64,000 nucleotides of DNA from Sinorhizobium americanum (lineage in GTDB: Bacteria > Pseudomonadota > Alphaproteobacteria > Rhizobiales > Rhizobiaceae). The notes under the pieces were generated by a model. It searched no databases. It saw nothing but the letters and a program-made list of their open reading frames with translations, and had not been told where the DNA came from. Of the stretch, positions 1 through 10,775 are shown piece after piece. The stretch spans positions 1 through 64,000 of the forward strand of contig NZ_LNQC01000053.1 in the NCBI RefSeq assembly GCF_001651855.1, given 5' to 3'. Both the position numbers and the translations under genes were made by a program. Positions within the stretch are counted from its first letter, which is position 1, and each line of letters starts with the position of its first letter.

Positions 1-73
1 GCCGCCGGGCTTTGCCCGCGCAGATATCGCGATTCACCCAATAATTTCAGCAGTTTACCGTTTATGGACGGGC
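1..73. other. unassigned left edge beyond the hydrolase break
   Basis: These bases follow the point where the hydrolase reading frame loses family similarity. I see no gene in them. They could be the end of an insertion sequence or the flank of a deletion, but the window starts too close to tell. Confidence 0.3.
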
Positions 74-388
74 ACTAGCTAGTTCCGCGGCGAGCCAGCT
101 CATGCCCTGGATGCGCCCTCCCGAGCCGTGCGACATCACGACCAGCGGATAGCGGCCTTCGAGGAACGGTGCCTCTGACAGCGCCGGCGCACCCCTGAAG
201 ACCTGGTTGTCACCCACCAGAACGGCTTTGCCGCCAGGTTCGGCAGGATACCAGACGGTGACCTGAAGACGCCGCCCGCCCTCGGGAGCGGCAAGGCTGA
301 AGTCGCGCACGCCGGTTTCTATCGCTAGGCAGGGTGCCGCAAAAAGCGCGGAGAGGGAAAGGGCGGCTAGAAGACGGGGAAAAATCAT
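62..388 (-). pseudogene. truncated dienelactone-hydrolase-like alpha/beta hydrolase
   Basis: This is the N-terminal piece of a secreted alpha/beta hydrolase of the predicted dienelactone hydrolase type. The likely start is the ATG at 388, which begins a signal peptide (hydrophobic core LLAALSLSALFAAPCLA). Next come a family-like N-terminal strand region (LQVTVWYPAEPGG) and the segment YPLVVMSHGSGG, the usual approach to the oxyanion region. The frame then stops after AELAS ARP, where family members continue for roughly 200 residues with the nucleophile, acid and histidine. No catalytic residue remains, so the product should be inactive. The break lies at a 10-bp palindrome (ACTAGCTAGT, 74-83), and the sequence to its left no longer resembles the gene. 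The divergent regulator next door is also broken, which suggests decay of a hydrolase/regulator pair. Confidence 0.65.
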
Positions 389-530
389 CGGTAATCTCAC
401 AGGGTTGAAGGAACCGGCATATGATTGGGCGTGCCCGGCTTCTCCGCGTCCTCGATCATGATTCAGGTCGTCCCGAATCGCGATATGGGTCAACATTCGA
501 CCGTCGATCGCCACCCCCAAAGGACTGAGC

Positions 531-1612
531 TTGATTTTCCTCCCGCTGCCGTTCGTGGTCGCCCTGCTGCTCCTGATCCTCCTCGTGGCGATGCTGCGCA
601 ACGAGCCGCACGAGGGGCTTCGGCCATTTCTGGCGCTGCTCTGCCTGTGCGTCGGGCAATCGATCATCGTCGGCTTGCGGTGGGGTTATGACATCGCGGT
701 TCTGCGCTACGTGCTGCCCGTGCTGGCGAGTTGCCTGCCGCCGCTGGTACTGGCGAGTTTCCGCTGCCTGATCCACGGAGAGGGGGCCGCGGCAAGCGGT
801 CTCCGTTGGCTTCACGCCACGCCGCCGCTCGGCATCGTCGCACTGTTGGCGCTGTCGCCGGTTCTGGTCGACGGTGCCTTGATATTGCTGTTCGTCGGAT
901 ACGACTGGCTCTCTTGAGCCTCGGGCGCGCAGGTCCCGACGGCTTGGACGAGGCGCGTCTTGACCGCGCTCACGCGGCACACCGCGCCCTTCTGGTTGCT
1001 GCCGCAGCGCTCTGTGTCTCAGCCCTCTTCGACCTGGCGATTTTTCTCGATTTCCAGTGGGCGAGGGGAGCCAATGCCGCTCTGATCGTCAGCAACGGAA
1101 ATCTTGTCGAACTGCTTTTCCTCGGCTTTACCGCAGATGTCGCAGCCCGTGCGCGGCCGCTCCCGGCCGGGCCAGCAAATAGTGATGACGCTGCATCGCT
1201 GGCCAAGGATCGCGAGGTCCTGGATCGCATCGATCATCTGCTTATCGAACAGCGATTGTCGCGGGACGAAAACCTGACCTTATCGCGGCTGGCGCGGCGC
1301 GCTGGTGTGCCGGCCCGGCAGATATCCGGGGCAGTCAATCGCCTGGCGCGCAAAAACGTTTCGCAATACATCAACGATTTCCGCATCGCCGAAGCCTGCC
1401 GGCTCCTGCGGGAGAGCGACATGTCGGTAACCGCCGCGATGCTCGAATCCGGTTTTCAGACGAAATCGAACTTCAACCGTGAGTTCCGGCGCGTGACCTC
1501 TCTCAGCCCGGCTTCCTGGCGCGAGCAAAACCGACCGTCTACCGAGCCGACTGGCACGCACCCGCCTCATACCCATGGCGAAAGCAAGAGCCGGCTCATC
1601 CAAACGGAGTAG
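531..1612 (+). pseudogene. AraC-family regulator with N-terminal membrane domain, frameshifted
   Basis: Two reading frames join into one gene. The first (TTG start at 531, ending at 917) encodes about 120 residues of hydrophobic helices (VVALLLLILLVAML, LRPFLALLCLCVGQSIIV, LALSPVLVDGALILLFVGY). The second (about 900-1612) carries on with LALLSLGRAG, another hydrophobic pair, and a C-terminal AraC helix-turn-helix domain (LTLSRLARRAGVPARQIS, then MLESGFQTKSNFNREFRR). Inserting one base near 903-906 would restore one protein of about 360 residues of the membrane-anchored AraC type. The break is therefore a one-base deletion, real or a sequencing error. The gene is divergent from the truncated hydrolase, its presumed target. 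It ends with a short basic tail. Confidence 0.75.
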
Positions 1613-1781
1613 CTCCGTCAGGTTGGGAGGACGGGTTAAGAATATTGGCGGATGCCGCTAACCCTATTTGAACCTCACCGCGGCGAAGCAGCTTTGCTAC
1701 CTTGAATGTTATGTTTGCAGATCATCAGCGCTGTGCGCGCATGACTTGCCTGCCATGCGCGCATGTCCGGGAGGATCAGTC

Positions 1782-3914
1782 ATGGATCGTGTAAACAGGT
1801 CCGAGGCGTCGTGTGACAGTCCTGCTCCTCGCCAGGCATCATTCAGGGCCACGCTCAGGATAGTTCCGTTGTGCCTTTTCATGCTGCTTGGATCTCCCGC
1901 AAGCGGCGAGTCGGCGACCGACGACAGGCTCGCTCCGCAAGACACGGTCGAGATAGGCGTTTCCGGGTGGCATACCTTGCTTGGCGGGGTGGCCGAGGCG
2001 ACGCTGCTGAACGACACGTTCACGATCGGGAGAGGCGGAACGCTTGAGCTTCCGGGCATCGGACGCCTGCCCGCGGCAGGTCTTTCCGAGAGTGAGCTGG
2101 CCAAGCTGATAGCCGACCGCCTGCAGGTCAGAAGCGGCAGCCACCAACGTCCGGTGACGACCGTCCAACGACGGACGCGGGCGACCGACGTGCCGCCATT
2201 GCGGGCAACCGCCCGTGTCACGGGGGCCCCGGCTGCAGCGCGGCCGCGCGTAACGGAGCCGACGGCGCAGCCGCAAACCTTGGGATCAGAACGGTCCAGG
2301 GGTGAAGAGCTGCAAGAGGCTCGCAGAGAAGCGCTCGCTGCGCGTCAGGCCGCGCGTGACGCCACGATACGGCACCATCGCCGCCTCGTTGAAGAGCGTC
2401 GACGCGCTGTCACCCTGGCGCAGGAACTTCATGCCGCGCGCGCCCATATCGAAGCGATGAAGGTTCAACTGCAACAACAAGCGAAAGCGGCGCGAGACAG
2501 GGAATCCGCGGTAACAGAGGCCAACGAGGCTCGTGAATTGGCGGCGCGTGAACGCACCAAACGCGCCGCCCTGGAGGAGAAACTCCTCGCGGCGCGCAAG
2601 GAGATCGACGCGACCAAGAACGGTGCGCTCAGCCGTCAGCGTGACGCCACTCTCCGCGACGATCTGGCGGCGACCAGAAGCGACCTCGAAGCAATGCGGC
2701 GTGCCGCCGACGAGGCGGGCGCGCAGGCGCGCAAGGTTGCCGCCATGGCGGCCGATCAGGAGCGAGCTCTCGAGAACGAGCGCCGGAGGGCCGAAGGGCT
2801 CGCCCGCGACCGGGCGATGATGCTGCGCGAAATCGAGCGGCTGCAGTCGAAGACGGCCGGAGCAATCCGATCAAAGGCTGCGGCGCTCAGGGCGCGCGAT
2901 GCCGCGGAGGCATCGCTGATTAATTCCAGGCGGGTCCTCGACGACGAACGGCGCAAGCTTGCCGCCCAGGAACGGGAACTCGCCTTCCTACGCCAATCGG
3001 CGCTGCAGGTCCGTGCCGAGCTGCAAGCCGCAAAGCAGGCCGCTGAAGCGGCGGCGCGCGAACGCGCCGAGCGCACGGCCCTGGAGGAGAAGCTCCTCGC
3101 GGCGCGCAAGGAGATAGAGGCGATCAAGAACGGCGCGCTCCTGGCTAGTCGTCAGCGCGAGGCCAGTCTCCGCCATGACTTGGCGGAGGCCAGAAGCGAC
3201 CTCGAAGCGATGCGGCGTGCCGCCGATGAGGCCGGCGCGCAGGCGCGCAAGCTTGCCGTCCTGACGGCCGGAGAAGTCCGATCGAAGGCCGCCGCGCTGA
3301 GGGGGCGCAATGCCGCGGGGGCATTGCTGAGCAATGCCAGGCGAGCTCTTGAGGACGGGCGGCGCAAGCTTGCCGCACAGGAACGGGACCTAGCCCTGCT
3401 TCGCCAGTCGGTGCTCCAGACTCGCGCCGAGCTGCAAGCCGCAAAGCAGGCCGCCCTGCAGGCTGGAAGGCTTGCGGAGGCTACGGCAAGCCGGGCTGGC
3501 GAGGCGCTCGACCTGGAACGCGAGAGGGGACGGTCGCTGGCGCGCGATCTCGAGTCCGCGCGCGAAGAACGCGATGTGGCAAGAAAACAATTGGCATTGA
3601 GCGTGGCGGCCTTGGGCAAAGCCTTGGGAGACGAGCCCGACCGTTCGAATAGTCGCGAGCTTGCGGTGGAAGGCAAGGAAGTCAAGCTTCCGAAGCGGGA
3701 AGCTCAGCGCCCCATGGCAAGCATCGAGCAGAGACGAAAGGCAGGCGTCGGCGATCGCGCCAGTGCACGTGGCACGCCCGTTGCGCGGAAGCGTGGCGGG
3801 TCGGTGGAAGTCCGCAAGGTGGAGCTCGGCAAGCCAACCCGATCGGTTCAATCGGTGACGCTCGCGCTCCCCGAGGAACTGCTCCCGACGCGGTCGCCGG
3901 TCCGTGGCCGCTGA
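1782..3914 (+). CDS. polysaccharide-export-like protein with long duplicated coiled coil
   Basis: The start is the ATG at 1782, preceded by GGGAGGA; longer upstream starts lack a ribosome site. The 710-residue product has an N-terminal hydrophobic segment (IVPLCLFMLLGSPASG), fitting a signal peptide. About 90 residues follow that resemble the Wza/ExoF polysaccharide biosynthesis/export domain (APQDTVEIGVSGWH, IGRGGTLELPGIGRLPAAG, SESELAKLIADRL). The rest, roughly residues 160-650, is highly charged Ala/Arg/Glu coiled coil. It contains two copies of a block of about 170 residues beginning LEEKLLAARKEI (DNA copies start near 2571 and 3081), the second shortened by about 33 codons. The C-terminus is basic. 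A role in exopolysaccharide export or envelope architecture is inferred. No neighbouring exo genes are present, so this may be a divergent relative rather than a functional exporter. Confidence 0.6.
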   Translation: MDRVNRSEASCDSPAPRQASFRATLRIVPLCLFMLLGSPASGESATDDRLAPQDTVEIGVSGWHTLLGGVAEATLLNDTFTIGRGGTLELPGIGRLPAAGLSESELAKLIADRLQVRSGSHQRPVTTVQRRTRATDVPPLRATARVTGAPAAARPRVTEPTAQPQTLGSERSRGEELQEARREALAARQAARDATIRHHRRLVEERRRAVTLAQELHAARAHIEAMKVQLQQQAKAARDRESAVTEANEARELAARERTKRAALEEKLLAARKEIDATKNGALSRQRDATLRDDLAATRSDLEAMRRAADEAGAQARKVAAMAADQERALENERRRAEGLARDRAMMLREIERLQSKTAGAIRSKAAALRARDAAEASLINSRRVLDDERRKLAAQERELAFLRQSALQVRAELQAAKQAAEAAARERAERTALEEKLLAARKEIEAIKNGALLASRQREASLRHDLAEARSDLEAMRRAADEAGAQARKLAVLTAGEVRSKAAALRGRNAAGALLSNARRALEDGRRKLAAQERDLALLRQSVLQTRAELQAAKQAALQAGRLAEATASRAGEALDLERERGRSLARDLESAREERDVARKQLALSVAALGKALGDEPDRSNSRELAVEGKEVKLPKREAQRPMASIEQRRKAGVGDRASARGTPVARKRGGSVEVRKVELGKPTRSVQSVTLALPEELLPTRSPVRGR

Positions 3915-3972
3915 TCGGAAAAGTGCCGAGCTTTTTCGAGGGCTTCTCGGCCCAAAGATGAGGAACCAGATT

Positions 3973-4791
3973 ATGCGCAAGTACTTAGCTGCCACAGTCT
4001 TGATCGCAGTCGCGATCGGCCCCGCTCACGCCTTAAGCCTTAACGCCAAAGTCGGCCCGGTCAGCGTCGGGGCCGAGGTGGGGGTCAGCAAGAACGGCAC
4101 CTCGGCGGGAATTGGCGCGGGCGTCAAAGGAGTAGGGGGAGTAAAAGGCGGAACTTCGCTCAACAGAAGCGGAGGCTCCAGCCTTGGTGTCGGCGGCAAT
4201 CTCGGCAATACGAGTGGCGGCCTGTCGGTGGGCTCCGGTCCGAATGCAGGATCATCGAACGGTGCGGGCACGGCTCCGGCTTCCGGCGCTGTTTCAGGCG
4301 GTTCGGCCGCTGGTTCTGGTTCTGGATCTGGGACGCGGTCGTCCAGCGGTGCTTCCGGAGGCTCGACCGCAGGCGCAAGCGCACAAGGGAGCAGCGGTGC
4401 CGGTAGGATCATCTCCATTGCTCCGACAAAGAGCGCGCGAGCATCCATTGTTCTGCCACACATTCTTTGGCCGCTGAAGAAGAAGCGAACCCATGAGCGA
4501 GGCGAATGGGGCTATCCCATACGCCTGCCGTTGACGATTGCAGCGGTGCCTGGGACCCCCAGCGCCGTCGTTCGCGCCTGCCAAAAGGCGATAGCGTCGG
4601 CTGCGTCGCCTCTTGGCGGCGTGCGTGTGCGCGCGGCCAGCGCCGGTTCCCTGCTCCGGCATCGCGGCGGGGCGCTCACGGCCCCGCTTGTGGTCCGCAT
4701 AGATTATGCAGGTCGTGACGGCATCCAGGTCCGCCAGGCGCGGATCCGGTGCCGCCTCGATTCGTCCGGCAGGGTCGTTGCAGTGAACTGA
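3973..4791 (+). CDS. secreted Gly/Ser-rich low-complexity protein
   Basis: I do not recognise the family. The ATG at 3973 follows GAGGAA with good spacing; an in-frame ATG at 3958 is also possible. The 272-residue product starts with a clear signal peptide (KYLAATVLIAVAIGPAHA). About 120 residues of Gly/Ser/Ala-rich low complexity follow (repeated GxGxGVKGVGG, GGSAAGSGSGSG motifs), resembling surface or matrix proteins. The final 110 residues form a different, basic and probably folded domain (PGTPSAVVRACQKAI ... RIRCRLDSSGRVVAVN) with two cysteines that could form a disulphide. The gene lies 58 bp after the coiled-coil export protein in the same direction, so co-transcription is plausible. 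Envelope or extracellular location is inferred from the signal peptide alone. Confidence 0.6.
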   Translation: MRKYLAATVLIAVAIGPAHALSLNAKVGPVSVGAEVGVSKNGTSAGIGAGVKGVGGVKGGTSLNRSGGSSLGVGGNLGNTSGGLSVGSGPNAGSSNGAGTAPASGAVSGGSAAGSGSGSGTRSSSGASGGSTAGASAQGSSGAGRIISIAPTKSARASIVLPHILWPLKKKRTHERGEWGYPIRLPLTIAAVPGTPSAVVRACQKAIASAASPLGGVRVRAASAGSLLRHRGGALTAPLVVRIDYAGRDGIQVRQARIRCRLDSSGRVVAVN

Positions 4792-4873
4792 CGACAGCGC
4801 GCGTTCCGGCGGTATTCCATTGCCATTTGTCGGCGCCTGCCCGGCCGGCGATGGCCAGCCGGGCAGGGCAAGA

Positions 4874-7087
4874 TCACGCGTCCAGCGATTTCGAGAACGG
4901 CATGACGCGCAATCGCTTGCCGAGCGCCTTGTAGGCGGCGTTGGCGACGGCGGGGCCGATCGGCGGCACGCCGGGTTCACCGATCCCTGAGGGCGGGTTG
5001 GCAGAGGCGACGATGTGGACTTCGACGGCCGGCATCGCATCGATCCTGAGCGGCGTATAGAGGTCGAAATTGCCCTGGTCGACTGCGCCGTCGGTCAGCG
5101 AGATTTCCTCGCCCAGTATGGCGCTCAGTCCGAAGCCGATGCCGCCCTCGACCTGGGCGCGGACTTGGTCCGGATTGACCGCCAGGCCGCAATCGACGGC
5201 GGCGACGACCCGTTCCACCTTGATCTGGCCATTGCCGTCGGTCGAAACTTCGGCAATCTCGGCAACCACGGAGCCGAAGCTTTCGGCGATGGCGACGCCG
5301 CGGAAGCGGCCTTGCGGCAATGGCTTCTCCCACTCCGCCTTTTCTGCCGCAAGCTTCAGCACGGTCGCGTGGCGCGAGCCCGGCTCGAGCATGGAGAGAC
5401 GGAATTCGACCGGGTCGCGGCCCGCCGCCTCGGCGACTTCATCCAGGAAGGTTTCTGCGGCGAAGGCCGTGTGGGTCGAGCCGACCGAGCGCCACCACAG
5501 GACCGGAACACCGACATCCGTGGTCGTCAGGCCGACCGTCTGGTTCGGAATGGCGTAGGGCAGGTTGTTCGCGCCCTCGACCGAGGTCGGGTCGATGCCG
5601 TTCTTGACCATCCCCTCGAATGCCGTCTTAGCCATGATGGACTGGCCGACGATGTGATCGTTCCAGGCCACGAGTTTTCCGCTGTCGTCGATGCCGGCCT
5701 TGAGGCTGTGCACATAGGCGGGTCGATAGCGGCCGGCATGCATGTCGTTCTCGCGCGTCCATTGCAGCTTTACCGGCGCACGGAAACCGATGGCCTTGGC
5801 CACATGCACTGCCTCGACGACAACATCGCCGTCGAACACGGCCCGCCGGCCAAAGCTGCCGCCGGTCTTCATAACGTGGAGGCGCACCTTCTCCGCAGCG
5901 ACCCCGGCCACATCTCCGGCGAGCTTCTGGTAGACCTCCGTGAACTGGTGTCCGCCCCAAATCTCCAGCGTGCCATCTTCATTCATACGCGCGACCGCGT
6001 TCAGCGGCTCCATCGCCGCATGTGCCAGATAGGGGAACTCGAAGCTCGCCTCGATGACCTTGGCGGCCTTGGCGAATTCAGCTTCGGCGTCGCCATCCTT
6101 GCGCGCGACCGCCGCCGGCGGCTTCTTTACAAGGTCGCGGTACATGGACATGAGCTGCTGCGTACCACGCTTTTCGGCTCCTGCCTCGTCCCATTCGACG
6201 GTGACCGCTTCGCGTCCCTTGATCGCTGCCCACATGTGCTCGCCGACCACCGCGATGCCGCGCGGCGTCTCGACGACGTCGACCACCCCCTTGATGGCAC
6301 GCGCGGCCGAGGCATCGAAGGACTTTACCTTGGCGCCGAACAGCGTCGGGTGGATCATCACCGCAGTCAGCATGTCGGGAAGCTTGACGTCGATCGTGTA
6401 CTGCTCCGTGCCGTTCGCCTTGCGGGCGCTGTCGAAACGCTTGAGTTCCGAATTGCCGATCAGCTTCCAGTCGCTCGGCTGCTTCAACTTAACGTCGGCC
6501 GGCACCGGCAGCGTCGCCGCCTTGGCGGCAAAGGTGCCGAAGCCGCCGCTCTTGCCGGAGGGATGGGAGAGCACGCCCTTGTTGACGGTAATCTCCGCTG
6601 CGTCGACGCCCCAATCGGAGGCTGCCGCGGCGACCAACATGGCGCGGGCTGCAGCGCCCGCCTTGCGGTAGCGTTCCCACGAGGTCACCATGGAGGTCGA
6701 ACCGCCGGTTCCCTGCATGGCGCCGCCAAAGGCGATATTGCCATAGGCCGGTAAATTGCCGGCAGCGCCCTTGACGTCGATCGTCGACCAGTCGGCATCG
6801 AGTTCCTCGGCCACCAGCGTGGCGATGCCGTTATAGGAGCCTTGCCCCATCTCGAACTGCGAGGAAAGCACGGTCACCTTCCCATCCCCGTCGATCATGA
6901 CATAGGGGGAAAAGGCATGTGCACCCGCCGCAGGCGTCTCGCTCGCTGCCGCCGGCGACGCTGAGAGGAGCCGAAAGCCGATGGCGAGGCCTGTACCGGT
7001 CGCCAGCGCGCCGATCAGAAATTGCCGACGTGAAGCCTCGACCCGGGCGGCGGGCAGTGTGATCGATTGCATCAGTTTCGGTAGCAT
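4874..7087 (-). CDS. iorB: molybdopterin-binding large subunit of an isoquinoline-oxidoreductase-like hydroxylase
   Basis: This is the catalytic molybdenum subunit of a two-subunit xanthine-dehydrogenase-family hydroxylase (isoquinoline 1-oxidoreductase beta type). Such enzymes oxidise N-heterocycles or aldehydes and pass electrons through the iron-sulphur partner. The 737-residue protein has an N-terminal Tat-like signal ([13 protein letters not shown]; only two arginines). Family segments follow: [20 protein letters not shown], the [13 protein letters not shown] motif of Mo-pterin binding, and the C-terminal [17 protein letters not shown] containing the conserved catalytic glutamate region. 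It starts four bases after the stop of iorA, so the two form an operon reading leftward. Periplasmic location is inferred. The substrate is unknown; the isoquinoline name is by family only. Confidence 0.85.
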   Translation of the reverse strand: MLPKLMQSITLPAARVEASRRQFLIGALATGTGLAIGFRLLSASPAAASETPAAGAHAFSPYVMIDGDGKVTVLSSQFEMGQGSYNGIATLVAEELDADWSTIDVKGAAGNLPAYGNIAFGGAMQGTGGSTSMVTSWERYRKAGAAARAMLVAAAASDWGVDAAEITVNKGVLSHPSGKSGGFGTFAAKAATLPVPADVKLKQPSDWKLIGNSELKRFDSARKANGTEQYTIDVKLPDMLTAVMIHPTLFGAKVKSFDASAARAIKGVVDVVETPRGIAVVGEHMWAAIKGREAVTVEWDEAGAEKRGTQQLMSMYRDLVKKPPAAVARKDGDAEAEFAKAAKVIEASFEFPYLAHAAMEPLNAVARMNEDGTLEIWGGHQFTEVYQKLAGDVAGVAAEKVRLHVMKTGGSFGRRAVFDGDVVVEAVHVAKAIGFRAPVKLQWTRENDMHAGRYRPAYVHSLKAGIDDSGKLVAWNDHIVGQSIMAKTAFEGMVKNGIDPTSVEGANNLPYAIPNQTVGLTTTDVGVPVLWWRSVGSTHTAFAAETFLDEVAEAAGRDPVEFRLSMLEPGSRHATVLKLAAEKAEWEKPLPQGRFRGVAIAESFGSVVAEIAEVSTDGNGQIKVERVVAAVDCGLAVNPDQVRAQVEGGIGFGLSAILGEEISLTDGAVDQGNFDLYTPLRIDAMPAVEVHIVASANPPSGIGEPGVPPIGPAVANAAYKALGKRLRVMPFSKSLDA

Positions 7088-7090
7088 GGC

Positions 7091-7549
7091 TCAGCCCTCC
7101 AGACGCTTTGCGGCTTCGTGAATGCCGGCACGGATTCGATGGTAGGTGGCGCAACGACAGAGATTGCCCGACATGGCGGCGTCGATGTCCTCGTCGGTCG
7201 GCTTCGGGTTGTTGGCCAAAAGGTCCGTCGCCGACATGATCTGCCCCGACTGACAGTAGCCGCATTGCGGAACGTCGAGGTCGGCCCAGACGGCCTGCAC
7301 CGCTTCCGCGACCTTGCCCTTCAAGCCCTCGATGGTGGTTACCTGAGCGCCTTCGATGTCGCCTATGAAGGTCTGACAGGAGCGGACCGGCGAACCGTCG
7401 ACATAGACGGTGCAGGCGCCGCATTGCGCCATGCCGCAGCCGAATTTCGTACCCGTCAGCCCTACAAGATCGCGGATCACCCAAAGAAGCGGCATATCCG
7501 CCGCGGCGTCGACCGAATGCTCGACGCCGTTGATCGTCACAATTGCCAT
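7091..7549 (-). CDS. iorA: [2Fe-2S] small subunit of the isoquinoline-oxidoreductase-like hydroxylase
   Basis: This electron-transfer subunit carries two 2Fe-2S clusters. The first cysteine set is visible as [18 protein letters not shown] followed by RSCQ (plant-ferredoxin type). The second is CGYCQSGQI with [15 protein letters not shown], typical of the helical fold in small subunits of molybdenum hydroxylases. The ATG at 7549 ([11 protein letters not shown]) is preceded by AGGAGA, so an 11-codon-longer upstream start is unlikely. The length of 152 residues is normal for the family. It is the first gene of the iorA-iorB pair. No FAD subunit is encoded nearby, as expected for this two-subunit subgroup. 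Chaperone genes of the XdhC type are not in the window. Confidence 0.9.
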   Translation of the reverse strand: MAIVTINGVEHSVDAAADMPLLWVIRDLVGLTGTKFGCGMAQCGACTVYVDGSPVRSCQTFIGDIEGAQVTTIEGLKGKVAEAVQAVWADLDVPQCGYCQSGQIMSATDLLANNPKPTDEDIDAAMSGNLCRCATYHRIRAGIHEAAKRLEG

Positions 7550-7743
7550 GGTGTTCTCCTCGCGTTGAGACGGGAAGGGCAAGCAGGTGCAGCCATGCCT
7601 CTCGCGCCGCAGCCATTCGCCAGACTGCGGCCGCAGCTTAGAAGACTGGCCTCCCGTCCGGTAGATTCGATCCTCTCGGATTATTGCCTATTTCTGTCTC
7701 GTGGGCGGGATTGTGATCATCGGCCATCTGCGCCTCTCTTGCG
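7550..7743. other. iorA upstream region
   Basis: These 194 bases separate iorA from the AraC gene, both of which read leftward. The iorA promoter should lie here. A G/C-rich stretch with runs such as CTGCGGCCGCAGC near 7625-7637 (a palindrome) is visible, but I cannot assign -35/-10 elements or an AraC site with confidence. Confidence 0.3.
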
Positions 7744-8709
7744 CTAGCCGATTGAATCACGTTTGGCGGCGTCGTTGGAGTTCAGGATTGCCTTGATGTC
7801 GCGCAGCGGCGGATGGCCGAATGCGCGCCTATATTCGCGGCTGAACTGGGTCGGGCTCTCATATCCGACCCTGAGGGCGGCGGTTGTTGCGTCGAGGGAT
7901 TCCGCCAGCATCAATTCTCGAGCGTGGTGCAGCCGCAGATGCTTCTGGAACTGCAGCGGGCTCATGGCGGTCATCGCGCGAAAATGGTGGTGCAGCGTCG
8001 AGACCCCCATATTGGCGATTTCCGCCAGTTCTTCGACGCGCAGCGGCCGGGCGTAATTCTGCTTGAGCCAGGCGATTGCCTTGGCGACGCGGTTGCTGTT
8101 GGTGCCGGCAAGCGCAAAACGCCTGAGCCGCGCGCCTTGCTCGCCGGTCAGCAGCCGGTAGAGGATTTCGTTGTGGATGTGATTGGACAGAAACGGTATG
8201 TCGGCCGGAGCCTTCGCAAGCGAAATCAGCCTCAGAAAGGCGTCAAACAGCGCCGGCGTTGCGTCGCCGACGACGACGCCGACCAGGTCGCGCTCGGGCG
8301 GCTCCGTCGGGTGCAGGTCGTGATCGGTGATGATCCGCCGCAGTTTCTCGAGATCGAGGCGGAGCGACGCCGCCACATAGGGCTCGTCGAGGCTCGCCTC
8401 GCAGATCTGCCCGGTCGCCGGCAGGCCGAGGGCCGTCAGGAAAAAGCAGGATTCATCGTAGACGAGGGTCTGGTCGCCGACATGGACGCGCTTGCTTCCC
8501 TGGACGATGAGCGAAAGGCTTGGCTCATAAACGGCGGAAAAGGGCCCGGCCGGTTCAACGACGCGGTAGAGCGAAAGCCCGGGAACCGTGTGGCTGTAGC
8601 GCAGACCGTCCCATGGCAGTTGCGTCAGTTCATCGAGGATCCGCCGACGAAGCGGTGCCGTTTCCTCGCGTAGGCGCTGTCGCTCATCGATGGCGTCGCT
8701 CATGGGCAT
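7744..8709 (-). CDS. AraC-family transcriptional regulator
   Basis: This is a one-component regulator with an N-terminal AraC-type ligand or dimerisation domain of the PF06719 kind (GLSLYRVVEPAGPFSAVYEPSL, then VQGSKRVHVGDQTLVYDE). At the C-terminus is a double helix-turn-helix (LRVEELAEIANMGVSTLHHHF and AALRVGYESPTQFSREYRRAFG). I chose the ATG at 8709 because GGGGAAG lies upstream; ATG 8703 and a GTG at 8754 are also in frame. The product is about 321 residues. Lying directly upstream of iorA and reading the same way, it may control the hydroxylase operon. Regulators of this subgroup often sit beside oxidoreductases, but the effector is unknown. It is back to back with apnO, so it shares that intergenic region. 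Confidence 0.8.
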   Translation of the reverse strand: MPMSDAIDERQRLREETAPLRRRILDELTQLPWDGLRYSHTVPGLSLYRVVEPAGPFSAVYEPSLSLIVQGSKRVHVGDQTLVYDESCFFLTALGLPATGQICEASLDEPYVAASLRLDLEKLRRIITDHDLHPTEPPERDLVGVVVGDATPALFDAFLRLISLAKAPADIPFLSNHIHNEILYRLLTGEQGARLRRFALAGTNSNRVAKAIAWLKQNYARPLRVEELAEIANMGVSTLHHHFRAMTAMSPLQFQKHLRLHHARELMLAESLDATTAALRVGYESPTQFSREYRRAFGHPPLRDIKAILNSNDAAKRDSIG

Positions 8710-8826
8710 GGCTGTCACCGCTTCCCCGGCCGTTGTCAAGTCACTGACTATCACATTCTTTTGAACTGTGCAGGATTAGGCAAGAAATTGGACCTTGCAC
8801 AGAAAAGGCCAGTGATATACTCATTG

Positions 8827-8846
8827 ACTCATCATACCAGTTCGGC
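8827..8846. promoter_or_regulatory. candidate operator upstream of apnO, shared with the oiaX promoter
   Basis: The 20-mer ACTCATCATACCAGTTCGGC matches ACTCATTATACCAGTTGAGC at 18669-18688 in 17 of 20 positions. Both precede apiose-pathway transcription units. The reverse complement contains TGGTAT(A/G)ATGAGT, and GGTATA-type half sites are known for the NanR-like branch of FadR/GntR regulators. The local regulator gene at 17828-18559 belongs to that branch. Binding is inferred. Confidence 0.6.
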
Positions 8847-8880
8847 TATAGCTTCGCTGATCGACATGCGGGAGATGCAG

Positions 8881-10712
<1,832 letters not shown>

Positions 10713-10723
10713 CCGTCGGAATT

Positions 10724-10756
10724 GCGCGCGATAGCGGCCTCGGCCACATCGCGCGC
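10724..10756 (+). promoter_or_regulatory. stem-loop following the sugar-binding protein gene
   Basis: A perfect 9-bp stem (GCGCGCGAT/ATCGCGCGC) lies between the binding protein stop and the DUF2291 gene. Stem-loops at this position usually protect the binding-protein mRNA and lower expression of downstream membrane components. Confidence 0.5.
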
Positions 10757-10775
10757 TCCAATGGAGTGACTTTCG

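Noticed and set aside
5015-6754. Open frame of 579 codons on the plus strand
   Set aside because: It is antisense to iorB and lacks recognisable motifs.
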